Assembly (NCBI RefSeq): GCF_003598715.1
Contig: NZ_QZFU01000016.1
Location: 930,001 to 994,000, forward strand
Length of the DNA: 64,000 nucleotides
From: Nocardia panacis
GTDB taxonomy: Bacteria; Actinomycetota; Actinomycetes; Mycobacteriales; Mycobacteriaceae
Direction of reading: 5' to 3'
The position numbers and the translations under genes are program-made. This document shows positions 60,453 through 64,000 of the stretch, piece after piece (positions within the stretch are counted from its first letter, which is position 1; every line of letters begins with the position of its first letter). Under the pieces are notes generated by a model, which worked only from the letters and a program-made list of their open reading frames with translations, ran no database searches and was not told the DNA's origin.

Positions 60453-60731
60453 TCAGCCCGCCGAACCGGAGGGCGGCGGCGGGGCGATACCGGGGGCGGG
60501 CGGCTGCCACCGGTGCTGACCGTGACCGTGGCCGTGACCGTGCCGGTGGTGATGTCCGGCATCGCCGCCCTGCTGATCGTCCTGCGCGACCGTCTGCGCG
60601 GTCTGGTCGGTCGCGGCGGGCGCCTCGGCCGAAGCGGTGGCGGCGACGGCGCCGAGCGGAATGGCGATGAGCGCCCCGGCCACTGCCACCTGAACGGCCC
60701 GACGACGCATGGATGTTCTGCTGAGCAACAC
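60453..60731 (-). CDS. Secreted small His-rich protein
   Basis: A 92-aa protein. GTG at 60731 has aaggga six bases upstream; an in-frame ATG at 60710 is the alternative. A signal peptide (~8-35, RRRAVQVAVAGALIAIPLGA, cleaved after TASA) is followed by an Ala/Thr/Gln/Asp segment, a His/Gly cluster HHHRHGHGHGHGQHRW (about residues 60-75) and a Pro-rich end. The cluster suits binding of Zn, Cu or Ni outside the cell. No family was recognised. It is convergent with the cutinase gene. Confidence 0.65.
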   Translation of the reverse strand: MLLSRTSMRRRAVQVAVAGALIAIPLGAVAATASAEAPAATDQTAQTVAQDDQQGGDAGHHHRHGHGHGHGQHRWQPPAPGIAPPPPSGSAG

Positions 60732-60854
60732 GCGATTCCCTTCACTTGGTTGATGTCCCGCCGGGTGGCGGGCGCACCGTGTCCATGGAAGGCGCGTCGG
60801 CTGGGATCGCGGTGCGACCCGCCTGGCAATCGACTGTGCGTGCCTGTGAACGCG

Positions 60855-61472
60855 TCAGCCGATATTGCGCGGCAGCAGATCCCAGACGTGCCCGTTCTCG
60901 TTGACGGTGGCGGCCGTGCGCCGACCGGTGCGGGAGAACAGGATCCGAGTGATCGAGCAGTAGTCGATGGGGAAGGTGAGCGGGCGCGCCAAACCGAGCA
61001 CGTCTTGCAGCAGGACATTGATCACGCCGCCGTGCGCGAAAGCCACCACCGTCTGCTCCGGTTCGGCGGCCGCGACGACCGTGCCGATCGCCGCGAGGAC
61101 CCGGCCGGTGAAGGCGGCGGCGTCGATCTGCTCGGGTAGGTGGCCCGCCTTCACCCGCTCGTAGATCGCGCGGAACTCGACTTTGGCGTCCTCGATGGGG
61201 ATATAGGAGGGCAGGTCGCGATCGTATTCGGCCAGATCGTCCACCACGTCGACGGTGTGTCCGAGCGCGGCGGCCAGCGGTGCGGCGGTCTGGCGCGCCC
61301 GCGACTGCGGACTGCTGAGGATCCGATCGATCCGATGCCGACTCAGGGCGGCGGGCACCCGCTCGGCCTGTTCGATTCCGATCGGGGACAGTTCCGGATC
61401 GGCCACGCCCTCGGCCCGCGTCACCCGCACCGGCTGCGCGTGACGCACGAGTATCAATTGCACGCGTTCCAC
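60855..61472 (-). CDS. Histidine phosphatase family protein
   Basis: A 205-aa branch-1 histidine phosphatase. The catalytic RHG-type motif is LILVRHAQPVR near residue 10; the second catalytic His is in VVAFAHGGVINVLL (about residue 145). ILSSPQSRARQTAAPLA carries the conserved Arg. The family covers phosphoglycerate mutases, cobalamin and sugar-phosphate phosphatases; the specific substrate is unknown. It lies 36 bases downstream of the small membrane-protein gene and may be co-transcribed with it from the lysX side. Confidence 0.9.
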   Translation of the reverse strand: MERVQLILVRHAQPVRVTRAEGVADPELSPIGIEQAERVPAALSRHRIDRILSSPQSRARQTAAPLAAALGHTVDVVDDLAEYDRDLPSYIPIEDAKVEFRAIYERVKAGHLPEQIDAAAFTGRVLAAIGTVVAAAEPEQTVVAFAHGGVINVLLQDVLGLARPLTFPIDYCSITRILFSRTGRRTAATVNENGHVWDLLPRNIG

Positions 61473-61508
61473 TTTGCCGGACGGGATCGGGACCGGCGCG
61501 CCCGGTGC

Positions 61509-61733
61509 CTACCGATCGGCGGGCGGCTGCTTCTTCTTGCGGACGATCAACCACACGATCAGCGCGATGACCGCGATCACGCCCACACAGCACAGCCCGC
61601 CGATGAAGCGGAAGAATCCGCCGCCGCGACCGGTGCGCCTGGCCTGGTGGTCCACGGCGGCGGCCAGCACATCGGGACTGGCCCATACCGACGGATCCAC
61701 CAGGTGCGCGGTGGTGAGCAGGTCAAGGTACAT
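61509..61733 (-). CDS. Small membrane protein between lysX and a phosphatase gene
   Basis: A 74-aa protein. A soluble N-terminal half begins MYLDLLTTAHLVDPSVWASP and contains DVLAAAVDHQARRTG. A single membrane helix (~42-64, FIGGLCCVGVIAVIALIVWLIV) ends in a basic KKK anchor. The ATG at 61733 has gggggta upstream. No family was recognised. It lies 85 bases downstream of lysX on the same strand and may share its transcript. Confidence 0.6.
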   Translation of the reverse strand: MYLDLLTTAHLVDPSVWASPDVLAAAVDHQARRTGRGGGFFRFIGGLCCVGVIAVIALIVWLIVRKKKQPPADR

Positions 61734-61818
61734 GGTGCTACCCCCGTTCGGAGCGGCCTGCGGCAGGCCGAAACACCAACAGTAGTACCGCCGTTCGTCC
61801 GGTGTGGCCGACGAATGT

Positions 61819-64000
61819 TCAGCGCGGCTTGACCAGCGGGAACGGCAGGGTCTCGCGAATGCTGCGGCCGGTGATGAGCATGACCACCCGGTCCACGCCC
61901 ATGCCCAGGCCGCCGGTGGGGGGCATGGCATGCTCGAGGGCCTGCAGGAAGTCCTCGTCCAGTTCCATGGCCTCCGGATCGCCATTGGCCGCGAGCAGCG
62001 ACTGTTCGGTGAGCCTGCGGCGCTGCTCGATCGGATCGGTGAGCTCGCTGTAGGCGGTGCCGAGTTCGACGCCCCAGGCCACCAGGTCCCATCGCTCGGT
62101 GACGCCCTCGATACTGCGGTGCGCGCGGGTCAGCGGGGAGACCGAGGTGGGGAAATCGATGTAGAAGGTGGGTTCCTCGGTGCGGGATTCCACGAGGTGC
62201 TCGTACATCTCCAGCACCACTTGGCCCGCGTCCCAGCCGTGCTGATAGGGCACATGCGCTTTGTCGCACAGTTCGCGCAGCGTTTCCACCGAGGTTTGCG
62301 GGGTGATCTCGGTGCCGATGGCCGTCGAGATCGCGCCGTGCACCGTCCGGACCGGCCAGTCGCCGGAGATGTCGACCTCGTCGAAACCGCCGTCGGGCCT
62401 CGGGCGCAGCGCGACCATCGCGCCATTGGCGGCCAGCGCCGCGTCCTGGATCAACTGGCGGCACAGGTGGCGCATGCGTTCGTAATCGCTGTGCGCCTCG
62501 TACGCCTCGAGGATGGTGAACTCCGGATTGTGGCTGAAGTCCACCCCCTCGTTGCGGAAGGTGCGACCCAGTTCGAACACCCGCTCCATCCCGCCGACGC
62601 AGAGCCGCTTGAGGTAGAGCTCGGGTGAGATGCGCAGGTAGAGGTCCATATCGTAGGCATTGATATGGGTTTGGAACGGGGTGGCGTTGGCGCCGCCGTG
62701 CACCTGTTGCAGGACCGGGGTCTCCACCTCGAGGTAGCCGAAACCGTGCAGCGAATCGCGCAGCGAGCGCACCACCGTGCTGCGCTTGGCCAGCACCTCG
62801 CGCGTCTCAGGATTGGTGGCCATATCCAGGTAGCGCTGCCGGACCCGCGCCTCGGGATCGGCCAGACCCTTCCACTTGTCGGGCAGCGGGTGCAGGCATT
62901 TGCCGAGCATCCGCCAATCCGCCACGAGCAGCGACAGTTCGCCCCGGCGGCTCTGCCCGATCTGCCCGCTGACCTCGACCAGGTCGCCCAGGTCGAACAG
63001 GTCGCTGAATTCGCCGCTGCGCTCGGCCCCGACCCGGTCCCGGTCGATGACGAGTTGGATCTCGCCGCTCCAGTCCCGCAGCACCGCGAAGATGACCCCG
63101 CCGTAGTCGCGAATCCGCAACAGCCGCCCGCAGATTCGCACCGTGGTGCCGCGCGGTGCGCGCCTGGCCTCCGCCACGGTGTGCGTCGGGGGATAGGCCA
63201 CCGGGTACGCCTCGATACCCGCCGCGGCGAGCCGGTCCAACTTCTCCATCCTGACCCGCACCTGTTCGGGTCGGCGCGGCCCCTGGTCGACGCCCGCGAG
63301 GTCGGGGGCGTCCGGGGTGCTGCCGTCCACGTGCAGGCCCTGCATGGTGGGCGGCACCGCGCTGTGGGTGCCGGTGTGCACGGTGGTGTCGGGCTCCTTG
63401 CCGAAGCGGGGGAGGAAGCCCTCGGCCAGCGCGCCCGCCATGGCGACGCGCGGCAACTGCCTGCGCTCCTCGAACAGGAAGAACCTCGGCACCCAGTACG
63501 GCTGGTATTTCACATTGGAGCGGTACAGCGCCTCGAGCTGCCACCAGCGCGAGAAGAACAGCAGCACCCCGCGCCACAGCCGCAGGATCGGCCCGGCCCC
63601 GATGCGTCCACCCTCCTCGAATACCGAGCGGAAGACGGCGAAGTTCAACGACACCTTGGTGATGCCGTGCTGTTCGGAGTTCAGCGCCAATTGGGAGACC
63701 ATCAGCTCGACGGTCCCGTTGGGGCTCTTGGGGTCGCGCCGCATGAGTTCCAGTGAGACCCCGGTGCGTCCCCACGGCACCATCGACAGCAGCCCGAGCA
63801 CCCTGCCCTGCGGATTGATCGCCTCCACCAGCAGGCAGTCGCCGTCGAGCGGGTCGCCGAGGCGGCCGAGGGCCATGGAGAAGCCGCGTTCGGTCTCGGT
63901 GTCGCGCCAGGCCTCGGCGCGCGCGATGATCTGCGGGAACTCCTCGGTCGGAATATCGCGGTGGCGGCGCGCCCGCACGGTGATGCCGTGTTTGCGCAGC
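61819..64000 (-). CDS. lysX: Bifunctional lysyl-phosphatidylglycerol synthetase / lysine-tRNA ligase LysX (5' end outside window)
   Basis: The frame is open to the right edge, so the N-terminal membrane part is cut off. Remaining parts: the end of the DUF2156 lysyl-transferase domain ([56 protein letters not shown]), an OB fold ([20 protein letters not shown]), and a class II LysRS core with motif 2 [20 protein letters not shown] and motif 3 [16 protein letters not shown]. LysX charges tRNA-Lys and transfers lysine to phosphatidylglycerol, which lowers surface charge and protects against cationic peptides. An internal Met at 63978 is not the true start. Confidence 0.96.
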   Translation of the reverse strand, partial: LRKHGITVRARRHRDIPTEEFPQIIARAEAWRDTETERGFSMALGRLGDPLDGDCLLVEAINPQGRVLGLLSMVPWGRTGVSLELMRRDPKSPNGTVELMVSQLALNSEQHGITKVSLNFAVFRSVFEEGGRIGAGPILRLWRGVLLFFSRWWQLEALYRSNVKYQPYWVPRFFLFEERRQLPRVAMAGALAEGFLPRFGKEPDTTVHTGTHSAVPPTMQGLHVDGSTPDAPDLAGVDQGPRRPEQVRVRMEKLDRLAAAGIEAYPVAYPPTHTVAEARRAPRGTTVRICGRLLRIRDYGGVIFAVLRDWSGEIQLVIDRDRVGAERSGEFSDLFDLGDLVEVSGQIGQSRRGELSLLVADWRMLGKCLHPLPDKWKGLADPEARVRQRYLDMATNPETREVLAKRSTVVRSLRDSLHGFGYLEVETPVLQQVHGGANATPFQTHINAYDMDLYLRISPELYLKRLCVGGMERVFELGRTFRNEGVDFSHNPEFTILEAYEAHSDYERMRHLCRQLIQDAALAANGAMVALRPRPDGGFDEVDISGDWPVRTVHGAISTAIGTEITPQTSVETLRELCDKAHVPYQHGWDAGQVVLEMYEHLVESRTEEPTFYIDFPTSVSPLTRAHRSIEGVTERWDLVAWGVELGTAYSELTDPIEQRRRLTEQSLLAANGDPEAMELDEDFLQALEHAMPPTGGLGMGVDRVVMLITGRSIRETLPFPLVKPR

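Overview
This 64 kb window is high-GC actinobacterial DNA from the origin-proximal part of a Mycobacteriales chromosome, most likely a Nocardia or a close relative. The call rests on gene content and order. recF-dciA-gyrB-gyrA-DUF3566-tRNA-Ile-tRNA-Ala-DLW-39 is followed by ppiA, crgA, pabA, the pknB-pknA-pbpA-rodA-pstP-fhaB-fhaA operon and tRNA-Leu. Codons are strongly GC3-biased, GTG/TTG starts are common, and LysX and a Culp-type cutinase are present. The genus is an inference.

Layout. 1-9.3 kb: replication and topology block (3' end of recF, dciA, an inserted alpha/beta hydrolase, gyrB, gyrA, a DUF3566 membrane protein, two tRNAs), with DnaA-box-like sequences around dciA. 9.3-14.7 kb: a looser accessory stretch. 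It holds a 53-codon gene that reads as an orphan lasso-peptide precursor with a His-rich core, a DLW-39 small protein, a secreted protein, a RibD/DHFR-like reductase, a DUF1275 membrane protein, an acyl-CoA dehydrogenase-like gene and a decayed VOC gene. 14.8-18.5 kb: ppiA, a PH-like membrane protein, crgA, a pabA/trpG amidotransferase followed by separate RibD-type reductase and deaminase genes, and a CBS-domain protein. 18.6-28.6 kb: the minus-strand Ser/Thr-kinase and cell-elongation operon, whose genes mostly overlap by 1-4 bases.

29.2-37.7 kb: a catabolic island. An SDR and a kynurenine-formamidase-like hydrolase lie downstream of two KstR-like operators. A thioesterase and cupin pair, a RidA protein, a PaaX-type regulator, a benzoate/2-aminobenzoate-CoA ligase and a two-domain 2-aminobenzoyl-CoA (or salicylyl-CoA) monooxygenase/reductase follow. 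Together they suggest CoA-dependent aerobic breakdown of anthranilate or a related aromatic acid, possibly fed from tryptophan via kynurenine. 38-45.6 kb: a methyltransferase, an AT-richer non-coding patch with palindromes, then the SpoIIM/RDD/DUF58/MoxR/membrane-protein cluster familiar from mycobacteria. In that cluster the usual DUF4129 and DUF4350 genes appear to be one fused, shortened gene.

45.6-52.1 kb: a TetR repressor and a divergent DHA2-type efflux pump sharing a duplicated operator, a membrane-bound class III adenylate cyclase, a DUF4407 membrane protein and a secreted chorismate mutase. 52.2-59.2 kb: a long leader, then gltB-gltD (glutamate synthase) and a strong terminator. 59.5-64 kb: a secreted cutinase-family enzyme, a secreted His-rich small protein, a histidine phosphatase, a small membrane protein and lysX, which runs off the right edge.

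Candidate novelties: the orphan lasso precursor at 9.9 kb, the DUF4129-DUF4350 fusion at 43.7-44.7 kb, the KstR-like sites in front of the aromatic-acid island, and the gltB leader with a five-codon open frame.
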